From Pelagibacteraceae bacterium AG-464-P07 (lineage in GTDB: Bacteria; Pseudomonadota; Alphaproteobacteria; Pelagibacterales; Pelagibacteraceae): 64,000 nt of DNA. The position numbers were made by a program, and so were the translations under genes. The stretch is taken from NCBI GenBank assembly GCA_003211695.1, contig QCSA01000001.1, positions 125,276-189,275 of the forward strand. The letters are read 5' to 3'. Shown piece by piece: positions 34,710 to 42,765 of the stretch; positions within the stretch are counted from its first letter, which is position 1; each line of letters starts with the position of its first letter. A model generated the notes under the pieces. The model made no database searches and had not been told where the DNA came from. It saw only the letters and a program-made list of their open reading frames with translations.

Positions 34710-36494
34710 ATGACAAAAATGACCACAGAAGAGGCCTTCGTAAAGGTCTTACAAAAGCATGGAATAGAAAATGCATTTGGAATTATTGGTTCAGCATTTA
34801 TGCCAATTTCTGATTTGTTTCCAAAAGCAGGAATTACATTTTGGGATGTTGCACACGAATCCAATGGTGGTTTGATTGCCGATGGTTATACAAGATCCAC
34901 AGGAAAAATCGCAATGTGTATTGCACAAAATGGACCTGGCGTTACTGGTCTTGTGACACCAATTAAAACAGCTTACTGGAATCACACACCTATGCTTCTA
35001 GTTACTCCACAAGCCGCAAATAAAACAATGGGCCAAGGTGGTTTTCAAGAAGTTGAGCAAATGAATTTATTTAAAGACATGGTTTGTTACCAGGAAGAAG
35101 TCAGGGATCCATCACGAATAGCTGAAGTTTTAAATAGAGTAATTGAAAAATCTATTCGAGGTTCAGCTCCCGCACAAATAAATGTTCCAAGAGATTATTG
35201 GACGCAAATTATAGATATCGAACTTCCACCAATTGTAAGATTGGAGCGTTCAACTGGTGGTGTATCTGCTGTAACAGAAGCAGCAAAATTACTATCCAAT
35301 GCAAAATTTCCAGTTATTTTATCCGGAGCAGGTGTTGTATTAGGAAATGCTATAGAAGATTGTAAAAAAATAGCTGAAAAATTAGATGCACCTGTTTGTA
35401 GCGGTTATCAACACAACGATAGTTTTCCAGGTAGACATCCATTAGCTGTTGGACCGCTAGGATATAATGGATCAAAAGCAGCAATGGAATTAATTTCTAA
35501 AGCGGATGTAGTTCTAGCGTTAGGGACAAGATTAAATCCATTTTCAACACTTCCAGGATATGGAATTGACTACTGGCCGAAGAAAGCAAGCATTATTCAA
35601 GTGGATATAAACTCTGATAGAATTGGTTTAACAAAAAAAGTAACTGTTGGAATTTGTGGAGATGCAAAATTAGTTACACAACAGATATTAGCTAAATTAT
35701 CTTCTAAGGCAGGTGATACTGATAGAGAAAAAAGAAAATCACTAATCCATCAAACAAAATCGGCATGGTTGCAAATGCTATCAAGTTTGGATCACGAAGA
35801 AGATGATCCAGGCACTGTTTGGAATAAAGAGGCAAGAGAAAGAGATAAAGATAGAATGTCACCAAGGATGGCATGGAGAGCAATACAAGCTGGTCTTCCT
35901 GATGATGTCATTATTTCAAGCGATATTGGAAACAATTGTGCAATTGGAAATGCTTATCCAACTTTTGAAAAGGGAAGAAAATATTTAGCACCAGGACTTT
36001 TTGGACCGTGTGGCTATGGCTTTCCAGCAATTTTAGGAGCAAAAATTGGATGCCCTAATACTCCTGTTGTAGGATTTGCAGGCGATGGTGCATTTGGCAT
36101 TAGTATGAGTGAAATGTCATCTATCAATAGAAAAGAATGGCCAGGAATAACTATGGTTGTATTTAGAAATTATCAGTGGGGTGCAGAAAAAAGAAATTCT
36201 ATTCTTTGGTTCAATGACAATTTTGTTGGAACGGAATTAGATCCTGAATTAAGTTTTGCAAAAGTAGCGGAAGGTTGCGGTTTAAAAGGAGTTCAAGTTA
36301 AAACGCAGGAAGAATTAACTAAAGCATTAAAAGAATCATGCAAAGCTCAAAAGGATGGAGTCACCACTTTTATTGAAGTTATTTTAAACCAGGAACTTGG
36401 TGAACCTTTTAGACGTGATGCCATGAAAAAACCAGTTAAAGTGGCAGGAATAAGTTCTAATGATATGCGTCCCCAAAAAACAAATAGTAATTAA
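34710..36494 (+). CDS. xsc: sulfoacetaldehyde acetyltransferase
   Basis: A 594-residue thiamine-diphosphate enzyme, the length of Xsc. AFGIIGSAFMPISDLFPKAG near the start, YQEEVRDPSRIAEVLNRVIE, and the ThDP-binding GFAGDGAFGISMSEMSSI with FRNYQWGAEKRNSILWFNDNF are specific to Xsc rather than to acetolactate synthase. It converts sulfoacetaldehyde and phosphate to acetyl phosphate and sulfite, the key step for taurine, isethionate and related C2 sulfonates. It is divergent from suyAB. The ThDP need links it loosely to the TPP-controlled ThiV in this window. Confidence 0.95.
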   Translation: MTKMTTEEAFVKVLQKHGIENAFGIIGSAFMPISDLFPKAGITFWDVAHESNGGLIADGYTRSTGKIAMCIAQNGPGVTGLVTPIKTAYWNHTPMLLVTPQAANKTMGQGGFQEVEQMNLFKDMVCYQEEVRDPSRIAEVLNRVIEKSIRGSAPAQINVPRDYWTQIIDIELPPIVRLERSTGGVSAVTEAAKLLSNAKFPVILSGAGVVLGNAIEDCKKIAEKLDAPVCSGYQHNDSFPGRHPLAVGPLGYNGSKAAMELISKADVVLALGTRLNPFSTLPGYGIDYWPKKASIIQVDINSDRIGLTKKVTVGICGDAKLVTQQILAKLSSKAGDTDREKRKSLIHQTKSAWLQMLSSLDHEEDDPGTVWNKEARERDKDRMSPRMAWRAIQAGLPDDVIISSDIGNNCAIGNAYPTFEKGRKYLAPGLFGPCGYGFPAILGAKIGCPNTPVVGFAGDGAFGISMSEMSSINRKEWPGITMVVFRNYQWGAEKRNSILWFNDNFVGTELDPELSFAKVAEGCGLKGVQVKTQEELTKALKESCKAQKDGVTTFIEVILNQELGEPFRRDAMKKPVKVAGISSNDMRPQKTNSN

Positions 36495-36498
36495 ATTT

Positions 36499-36594
36499 TT
36501 ATTTAATAACCAAGTCCAATTTTTTTTTATCTATTCTTTGATTTCCTGAATTGGTTACCAAATATGTTTCACCCAGATTCATTGCAAGTTGATT
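36499..36594 (-). pseudogene. C-terminal remnant of an M24-type (creatinase-like) hydrolase
   Basis: Read on the minus strand this 32-codon stretch gives NQLAMNLGETYLVTNSGNQR followed by IDKKKLDLVIK and a stop. It matches the last 31 residues of the intact M24 gene at 39903-41057 (NQLAMNLGETYLVTESGNER... KLDLVVL) at about 23 of 31 positions. The 20 bases TATGTTTCACCCAGATTCAT are identical in the two places. An in-frame TAA lies directly upstream, so nothing more of the gene remains. It is a tail of a second, diverged copy. Confidence 0.8.
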
Positions 36595-36615
36595 TTAACT
36601 AAAGACAAATCCCAA

Positions 36616-37356
36616 TCATTTTGTATCAATTTTTTTATTTTTAAAATTAATTTCAGATTTTTTTATTGCATCAATTATTAATTGTTCTTTACAATAATAT
36701 TTATCTGTTCCATGTAAACCAACAGCCTTTTCTGGATTCCCAAATGATTCAATAGCAAAATCATTACATGCAGACATTTTTGGTAATAGTTTGGGATAAT
36801 GTTGCCTTATAAGTTTTGTAAAAAAAATATCTTCTACTATATTTTGATCAAAATCTTTTTTATATTTACATAAATCTAACATTAAATTTCTATTTCTTAA
36901 ACTGAATCCTCCATTCATAATGAATTCTTTTTCATTAAAGAATTGGCATACGGGACCTATCATTCCATGATTAAAATTATCAAAATCTATTGATCTAAAA
37001 ATTAAGCAGTCACTTTGAAATATAAGAATTTTTTCTTCATTCATTGATGACCAAAATTTAAAATCAGTAAGCAAATTATTATATTGAATGGCATTTAGTC
37101 TATAATTTTCAATTTTAATTTTAAAAAAGTCATTTCCAATAAATTTTTTGATTAAATTAAAGACTCTTTCATTTCCACCCACTAATAAATTATGATCTCT
37201 AAAAAAATATAGAGCATTTTTAATTACCTGTATTAAAGCTAGAGATGGCCTATTATCTACAATAAGAATTGATTTATTTCTATTAGAGTCATATGTTAAA
37301 TTTACTTTTAAATTGGTAAAATTGTTTAAATAATTTTGACAATGAAATTCAATCAT
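36616..37356 (-). CDS. DUF5672 family protein (glycosyltransferase-like)
   Basis: A 246-residue protein. EKILIFQSDCLIFRSIDFDNF near residue 110, GMIGPVCQFFNEKEFIMNGGFSLRNRNLM and a C-terminal NDFAIESFG match DUF5672, whose members look like GT-A type sugar transferases attached to TPR or glycan loci. No membrane segment. It overlaps by one base the stop of a 25-residue ORF upstream, and lies with the TPR-GT41 gene in an island bounded by M24 gene sequence. Sugar and acceptor unknown. Confidence 0.75.
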   Translation of the reverse strand: MIEFHCQNYLNNFTNLKVNLTYDSNRNKSILIVDNRPSLALIQVIKNALYFFRDHNLLVGGNERVFNLIKKFIGNDFFKIKIENYRLNAIQYNNLLTDFKFWSSMNEEKILIFQSDCLIFRSIDFDNFNHGMIGPVCQFFNEKEFIMNGGFSLRNRNLMLDLCKYKKDFDQNIVEDIFFTKLIRQHYPKLLPKMSACNDFAIESFGNPEKAVGLHGTDKYYCKEQLIIDAIKKSEINFKNKKIDTK

Positions 37357-37433
37357 TAAATATATTTTTTTTTAATTTGATAATGATGTTGTTCATAGCT
37401 AAAGAGACGTTCTGCTGCCCAGTGCCCAGACAT
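37356..37433 (-). CDS. 25-residue ORF, MSGHWAAERLF type
   Basis: A short frame beginning MSGHWAAERLFSYEQHHYQ and ending with a lysine-rich tail. Its TAA overlaps the start codon of the DUF5672 gene (TAATG), and AAAAGAAGAA upstream could serve as SD. The tryptophan/histidine-rich sequence is unlike random AT-rich translation, so it may be a real leader peptide or the decayed N-terminus of a longer gene. I recognise no homologue. Confidence 0.35.
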   Translation of the reverse strand: MSGHWAAERLFSYEQHHYQIKKKYI

Positions 37434-37696
37434 TTCTTCTTTTAACCTGAATCAAACAGCGTTTCAATACAACCGAAAGTCTAATAGTGGTTGTTCACTG
37501 TGACTGTATTAATGTGCTAGTTGACCCAAAAAGATAAGATAAAATTTATTTATGAAAAAACTATCTTTATATGTGTTTCTATCTATTCAAACTCCAACTG
37601 ACTCATCAAGTAATCTGGTGTAGGATTTATGTGACATGAAGAAAGTTATAGTAGCAGTATTTTCGAGTTTGATGTTTTACGATTCCAAAAATTGAA
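37434..37696. other. gene-poor spacer with decayed coding traces
   Basis: About 260 bases with no complete gene. Two short starts are visible on the plus strand: ATG at 37552 (MKKLSLYVFLSIQTPTDSSS..., stops after 23 codons) and ATG at 37637 (MKKVIVAVFSSLMFY..., stops after 19 codons). Both look like beginnings of exported proteins with lysines then a hydrophobic stretch, as if signal-peptide starts survive from deleted genes. A CAACC...GGTTG inverted repeat lies near 37470-37490. This supports a history of insertion and loss in this interval. Confidence 0.4.
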
Positions 37697-39844
37697 ATGA
37701 ATAAAAAAAAAAATCTAACTACAGAAGAAAAGTTTGCTTTAGCTTTTCAAAATCACCAAAAAAATAATCTTAAAGTTGCTGAGAACCTTTACAAAGAAAC
37801 ATTAAAGGAAAATCCCAATTATTTTGAATCAATTTTTTATTTAGGAACATTATTAGCCCAGACCAAAAGATTTGATTTAGCAGAATCGTTACTTCATAAA
37901 GCAATCGAAATTCAACCCAATTATGTAGATGCACACTATAACCTTGGATTAGTATTTAGAGAATTAGGAAAGTTTCAAAAAGAAATAAATTGTTATGAAA
38001 AAGCAATCGAAATCCAACCCAATTATGCTGCTGCACATAATAATCTTGGAAATGTACTGCAAGAACTAGGAGAATATCAAAAAGCAAAAAATTGCTATGA
38101 AAAAGCAATCGAAATCCAACCCAATTATGCAGATGCATACTATAACCTTGGATTAGTATTTAGAGAATTAGGAAAGCTTCAAAAAGCAAAAAGTTGCAAT
38201 GAAAAAGCAATCGAAATCCAACCCAATTTTACAAATGCTCACTATAATCTTGGAAATGTACTGCAAGAACTTGGAGAATATCAAAAAGCAAAAAATTGCT
38301 ATGAAAAAGCAATCGAAATCCAACCCAATTATGCAGATGCACATAATAGTCTTGGAAATGTACTGCAAGAATTAGGAAAACATCAAAAAGCAATAAGTTG
38401 TTATGAAAAAGCAATTCAAATAGAACCGTACAATCTCACCTCATATTGGTTATCCATGAATACTTTCCCAATTATCTATAAAAATTTAAAAGAAATAGAT
38501 TTTTATAGGAAGAGATTTGAAGATGGTATTAAGAAAATAAATCAATTATTGGATACACAATCACAATATACAAAAAAACAGATAATCGATGCCATGAAAT
38601 CATCAACAAATTTTTATTTATCTTATCAAGGAAGGAATGATATTAAATTACAACAAAAATACGCTAATTTAATTGAAAGATTAACAGAAAAAATTTATCC
38701 GCAGTTTCATCAAGACAGAAAAATAAATAAGTCTATAGAATTTATTAAGATAGGATTTGTTTCTGCATTTTTTAAAAATCATTCTATTGCGAAAACGCAT
38801 CAAAATTGGATATTGAAAATAGATAAAAAAATCTTCAAAATCTTTGTTTATTACATTGATGATATTATTTTTGATGAAACTACGAATTCTATTAAAAAAC
38901 ATGTTAATTATTTTTTTAATGGAAGAAATATAAAAGAAATAATTCATCAAATATCCAAGGATGATCTTGATATCATAATTTATTTAGATATTGGAATGCA
39001 TCCTAATTCACAAATATTAGGCTCTTTAAGGTTAGCACCGATACAATGCCTTGCAATGGGACACCCAGTAACTTCTGGATTTAACAATATTGATTGTGTT
39101 TTGTCTTCCGAATTAATGGAAGCAAAAAATGGGCAAGATCATTACACAGAACAATTGATCAATTTACCTAACACGGGCCAGTGTTATGAATTACCTGTTT
39201 TAACAAATTTAGGAACTCAAAATTTGACTTATAAAAAAGATAAAATAATTTTTTTAATTCCTCAAAGTTTATTTAAACTTTTACCTCGTAGCGATCATAT
39301 TTATGTAGATATTGTAAAAAAATATCTTAATAGTCAATTTTGGTTTATTAGCGGAGTGAGTGAAATTATTACAAATGAATTTAAAAACAGAGTTATGAAT
39401 TGTTTTAAAAAAAATAATCTACAAGGCGAAAAGTATATTTTTTTTCATCCTAGAGTAGAACAAAATAAATTTTTTGATTTAATAAGTAAAGCGGATATAA
39501 TTTTAGATAGCTTTGATTGGTCAGGTAATAATACTAGTCATGAAGCAATTAGTTTAGATAAACCAATAGTAACACTTCCTGCTCAATTTATGAGAGGTAG
39601 GCACACTTACAGTATTTTAAAAATTTTAGGAATTAAAGAAACCATTGCCTTTTCAGAAGAAGAATATGTAGATATTGCAGTTAGATTGGCAAAAAATAAT
39701 GAATTTAGAAACATTATTGTAAATAAAATAAAAAAGAACAAGCATAAATTATTTAATGACGATAAGCCAATTAGATTTCTTGAAGAAGTGATACGAAAAA
39801 AATTGCTGCAATTAACTCAGCAATCGAAACCAAGGACGAGATAA
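37697..39844 (+). CDS. TPR-repeat O-GlcNAc transferase-like protein (GT41/SPINDLY type)
   Basis: A 715-residue protein. About seven 34-residue TPR units occupy residues 7-245, ending in EKAIEIQPNY; the five central units are almost identical in DNA. The C-terminal 400 residues form the GT41 domain: IGFVSAFFKNHSIAKTHQNW, LRLAPIQCLAMGHPVTSG, ELMEAKNGQDHYTEQL, YIFFHPRVEQNKFFDLI and DSFDWSGNNTSHEAISLDKPIVTLP. It is likely a protein-modifying sugar transferase using UDP-GlcNAc-like donors. It faces the DUF5672 gene, together making a small glycosylation island. Confidence 0.88.
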   Translation: MNKKKNLTTEEKFALAFQNHQKNNLKVAENLYKETLKENPNYFESIFYLGTLLAQTKRFDLAESLLHKAIEIQPNYVDAHYNLGLVFRELGKFQKEINCYEKAIEIQPNYAAAHNNLGNVLQELGEYQKAKNCYEKAIEIQPNYADAYYNLGLVFRELGKLQKAKSCNEKAIEIQPNFTNAHYNLGNVLQELGEYQKAKNCYEKAIEIQPNYADAHNSLGNVLQELGKHQKAISCYEKAIQIEPYNLTSYWLSMNTFPIIYKNLKEIDFYRKRFEDGIKKINQLLDTQSQYTKKQIIDAMKSSTNFYLSYQGRNDIKLQQKYANLIERLTEKIYPQFHQDRKINKSIEFIKIGFVSAFFKNHSIAKTHQNWILKIDKKIFKIFVYYIDDIIFDETTNSIKKHVNYFFNGRNIKEIIHQISKDDLDIIIYLDIGMHPNSQILGSLRLAPIQCLAMGHPVTSGFNNIDCVLSSELMEAKNGQDHYTEQLINLPNTGQCYELPVLTNLGTQNLTYKKDKIIFLIPQSLFKLLPRSDHIYVDIVKKYLNSQFWFISGVSEIITNEFKNRVMNCFKKNNLQGEKYIFFHPRVEQNKFFDLISKADIILDSFDWSGNNTSHEAISLDKPIVTLPAQFMRGRHTYSILKILGIKETIAFSEEEYVDIAVRLAKNNEFRNIIVNKIKKNKHKLFNDDKPIRFLEEVIRKKLLQLTQQSKPRTR
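37919..38428 (+). repeat. tandem 102-bp TPR repeats with a 204-bp higher-order period
   Basis: Five consecutive 102-base units encode NxxxAHxNLGxVxxELGxxQKAxxCYEKAIEIQP. The units alternate between a LGLVFRELGK form and a LGNVLQELGEYQKAKNCYEK form, so units 2 and 4 and units 1 and 3 are closer to each other than to their neighbours, giving a 204-base period. The near identity at synonymous sites indicates recent expansion or gene conversion. Confidence 0.85.
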
Positions 39845-39902
39845 ATGAAAAAAACTATCCTATAAATTATGGGAGAACTTGCACCAAAAGGTTTGATCCA
39901 GG

Positions 39903-41057
39903 TTATAGGACCACTAAATCCAGCTTATGTTTTCCAAGTCTCTCATTCCCGCTTTCTGTCACAAGGTATGTTTCACCCAGATTCATAGCTAATTGATTGG
40001 TAGAATCCATTAATATCATATGCATAAACAAAACCATTCCTGGTTTTAAGATTAAAGGATTGCCTGTATATATCATCGGAGGTGTATCCATCCAGTTTGG
40101 GGAGAAAGTTGCTCCTAGTGAATAGCCGCAAGCATTCATTCTAGATTCTTTATAACCAAGATCATCTAGAGTTTTTGCATGTACATCAAAAATTTCTCCT
40201 ACTGTATTGTCAGGTAAAAGTTTTTTTTCAGAATTGATTAAAGCTTCATGACACGCTTCGTACATTTCATAATGTTTTGGATCAGCCTTGCCAATTGGTA
40301 TGGTTCTAAACATTGCCGAATGGTAATGCTTATATGTTCCAGCCCATTCAATAGTTAATTGATCTGGATTAGATAGAATTCTTTTTTCTGCTTGATATCT
40401 ACATAATAAAGCATTGTGACCCGATCCTATTATAAATTCATTGGCTGGATAATCTCCACCACCTTCAAAAATAACCCTTTGCATTTCTGCTAGAATTTTT
40501 CCTTCGCTAACACCTACTTTTGCATTTTTCCAAACTTCATCTAACGCCCTATCAGCAAGCTCTGCAGCTTTTTTTACATATAAAATTTCTTCGGTAGTTT
40601 TAATTACTCTTAAGTTTGAGACTAATTCAGATTTATCCTTAATTTCACAATAACCTTCCAAAGATTTGTTTAACTTAATTGCATTTCTGCCGGTAAGTCC
40701 ATAGGCTTCATATTCAATCCCTATTGTTTTTCCGTTAAGACTTAATTCGTTAAGTATTATTTTAAGATCTTCAGTAGGATTTGAACCATCTTTATCTACC
40801 CAAATTCTTATATCTTTAATATTTGACGTGTTCTGTGCTTGTCTTAAATCTGGTGCTCTTGTCAACAAAATTAAATTTCCAGATTTGTCTAAAATTAAAC
40901 TTTGAAAAAAAACATAACCAAAAGTGTCATAACCTGTTAACCAGTACATAGACTCTTGTCTAAACATTAAAAGAGCATCAAGTTTTTGATCTTTCATTAA
41001 AGTCAAAACTTTTTTTCTACGAGAAGCAAATTCCTCTTTGCTAAAATGAAGTGCCAT
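39903..41057 (-). CDS. M24-family creatinase/ectoine-hydrolase-like enzyme
   Basis: A 384-residue pita-bread fold protein with a creatinase N-terminal domain (MSRQESMYWLTGYDTFG region near residue 34) and an M24 C-terminal domain from about residue 160. The usual aminopeptidase metal ligands are replaced: LTIEWAGTYKHYHSAMFRT near residue 235 has no aspartates where DxxxxxxxxxxD is expected. That places it with metal-free creatinase or the DoeA ectoine hydrolase group, which hydrolyse C-N bonds of small solutes. It forms a leftward run with the M23 and SDR genes (5-base gap). Substrate unproven. Confidence 0.8.
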   Translation of the reverse strand: MALHFSKEEFASRRKKVLTLMKDQKLDALLMFRQESMYWLTGYDTFGYVFFQSLILDKSGNLILLTRAPDLRQAQNTSNIKDIRIWVDKDGSNPTEDLKIILNELSLNGKTIGIEYEAYGLTGRNAIKLNKSLEGYCEIKDKSELVSNLRVIKTTEEILYVKKAAELADRALDEVWKNAKVGVSEGKILAEMQRVIFEGGGDYPANEFIIGSGHNALLCRYQAEKRILSNPDQLTIEWAGTYKHYHSAMFRTIPIGKADPKHYEMYEACHEALINSEKKLLPDNTVGEIFDVHAKTLDDLGYKESRMNACGYSLGATFSPNWMDTPPMIYTGNPLILKPGMVLFMHMILMDSTNQLAMNLGETYLVTESGNERLGKHKLDLVVL

Positions 41058-41062
41058 AAAAA

Positions 41063-41854
41063 TTAATCAAGCGCAGTTGCAGGATCAAGTCTGGTATCGA
41101 ACCAATTTAGTCTTATATCAAGATGCGGCCCAGTAGCCCTTCCAGTAGAACCAACTGTTCCAATAATATCTCCTTGTTTTACTTTTTGTCCCTTATCCAC
41201 CAGTATTTTTTGCATATGCATATACAAAGTAGAAATACCATGACCATGATCAAAAATTAAGGTGCCACCCGTGTAATATAAATCAGGTTCAGCTAAAGTA
41301 ACTGTTCCATTAAGCATAGCTTTTACTGCTGTTCCTTCTTTTTGAGCAAAATCTAATCCATAATGAGGCCATTTAGGTTTGCCATTTAAAATTCTTTGAC
41401 TTCCATAAACTCCAGTTATTATTGCATCATCAACAGGAATTATAAATTTATTTCTAAAAAAATCTAAATCACTATTAACTGCTCTTGCTTTAGCTATTAA
41501 TTTATTTTCTTTTTTAATTCTTTCATAAACTTCTTCAGGCGGAGTTACTTTTTTTTCTTCTAGTCCATCAATTCTTTGAATATTGTATTTTCTTTTTTGA
41601 ACTTTTTTGACAATTTTTTGTTTAATACCATTTTTGTTCAAAGTTATTACAACATCAAATTTCCTATCTCTATTGATACCAAATGCAAAAAATCCGTCAT
41701 CTGTAACTCTTACTTCTCTTTTATCAATTAAGACTTTTGTATCGGGTTCCGTCTTCCCTATTATAAAATGACCCTGTATAAATTTGCCCTGAAACTCTAC
41801 TGCAAGAACACTATTTGATAAAAAAAAAAATAATAGAATTAATGTTTTTTTCAT
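41063..41854 (-). CDS. M23-family peptidoglycan endopeptidase
   Basis: About 263 residues from ATG 41854, which gives a clean signal peptide (KKTLILLFFFLSNSVLA); the frame is open to 41866. The zinc motif set is intact: WPHYGLDFAQKEGT near residue 165, HGHGISTLYMHMQKI near residue 205 and TGPHLDIRLNWFDTRLDP at the end. The domain before it is a beta-rich Ig-like region. It should act in the periplasm on peptidoglycan cross-links. Its start overlaps the SDR stop (ATGA). Confidence 0.9.
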   Translation of the reverse strand: MKKTLILLFFFLSNSVLAVEFQGKFIQGHFIIGKTEPDTKVLIDKREVRVTDDGFFAFGINRDRKFDVVITLNKNGIKQKIVKKVQKRKYNIQRIDGLEEKKVTPPEEVYERIKKENKLIAKARAVNSDLDFFRNKFIIPVDDAIITGVYGSQRILNGKPKWPHYGLDFAQKEGTAVKAMLNGTVTLAEPDLYYTGGTLIFDHGHGISTLYMHMQKILVDKGQKVKQGDIIGTVGSTGRATGPHLDIRLNWFDTRLDPATALD

Positions 41855-42615
41855 TGCGCTGTCCATCCACCATCAATCAAGATTGAAGTTCCTGTAATCA
41901 TTGAAGAGGCGTCGGAAGCCAAAAAGGTAACTGCCGTAGCTACGTCACTAACATCAGCAAATCGTCCTAAAGGAATATTTTTCAGCATATTTTTTTTAAA
42001 ATTTTTATTCTTTAAAAATTTTCTCGTCATTGGCGTTATTAAAAAAGTTGGACATACGGTGTTTACCCTAATATTATTTTTGGCTAAATCAATAGCCATA
42101 CCTTTTGTTAACCCTTCTAAACCAAATTTTGTCATGTTATAAACACTCCTAATTGACCCACCTACATGTCCCATTTGTGAAGACATATTAATAATTGACC
42201 CACCAATTTTTTTTCTATTTTTTGCTTTCAGCATTTTTAAAGAACACAATTGAGCTACATTAAAAGTTGCTTCTGTATTTAATTTAACAATATATTCCAT
42301 ATTTTTTTTTTTAACTTTCGTAAAATGTTCTGGAATATTGGTTCCAGCATTATTTACCAAAATATCAATTTTTTTTTGTTTATTAATCATTTGTTTAACC
42401 TGATTGTAGTTAGTTACATCGCAGACAAAAGAAGTACATTTTGATTTAAATTTCTTAATTATTCTCGATACTTTATCTAAATCTTTTTTTGTTCTGCTGA
42501 TAATGATTAGATCTGCACCTGCCTCGGCCAATGCAATAGCACAGGCCCTTCCAATACCTTTTCCTGCTCCCGTAACTAAAGCTGTTCTGTTTTTTAAGTT
42601 AATTTTCTTAAGCAT
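41851..42615 (-). CDS. short-chain dehydrogenase/reductase
   Basis: A 254-residue SDR. NAD(P) motif VTGAGKGIGRACAIALAEAG near residue 14, NNAGTN near residue 90, catalytic serine in INMSSQMGHVGG and YNMTKFGLEGLTKGMAIDLA with the YxxxK dyad near residue 158, and the C-terminal TGTSILIDGGWTAQ. Substrate is unknown; gluconate-5-dehydrogenase-like and related sugar or alcohol dehydrogenases share this pattern. First gene of the leftward SDR-M23-M24 run. Confidence 0.88.
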   Translation of the reverse strand: MLKKINLKNRTALVTGAGKGIGRACAIALAEAGADLIIISRTKKDLDKVSRIIKKFKSKCTSFVCDVTNYNQVKQMINKQKKIDILVNNAGTNIPEHFTKVKKKNMEYIVKLNTEATFNVAQLCSLKMLKAKNRKKIGGSIINMSSQMGHVGGSIRSVYNMTKFGLEGLTKGMAIDLAKNNIRVNTVCPTFLITPMTRKFLKNKNFKKNMLKNIPLGRFADVSDVATAVTFLASDASSMITGTSILIDGGWTAQ

Positions 42616-42765
42616 TTGAAAATAACAAGTTAATATCGCTATAAATTGATTTTATCCAATAAATAGTTCAAAAGTCCCCACAAATGTAACAAAAAATAGG
42701 TTTATCTTTAATATTAAACTAATATAATTTTCCATAAATTTGTTTTTTATAAGGGAGGTGAGAAG

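Noticed and set aside
37919..38428. CRISPR-like or intergenic satellite repeat
   Set aside because: The repeat is in frame, 102 bases long and codes for TPR units with no unique spacers.
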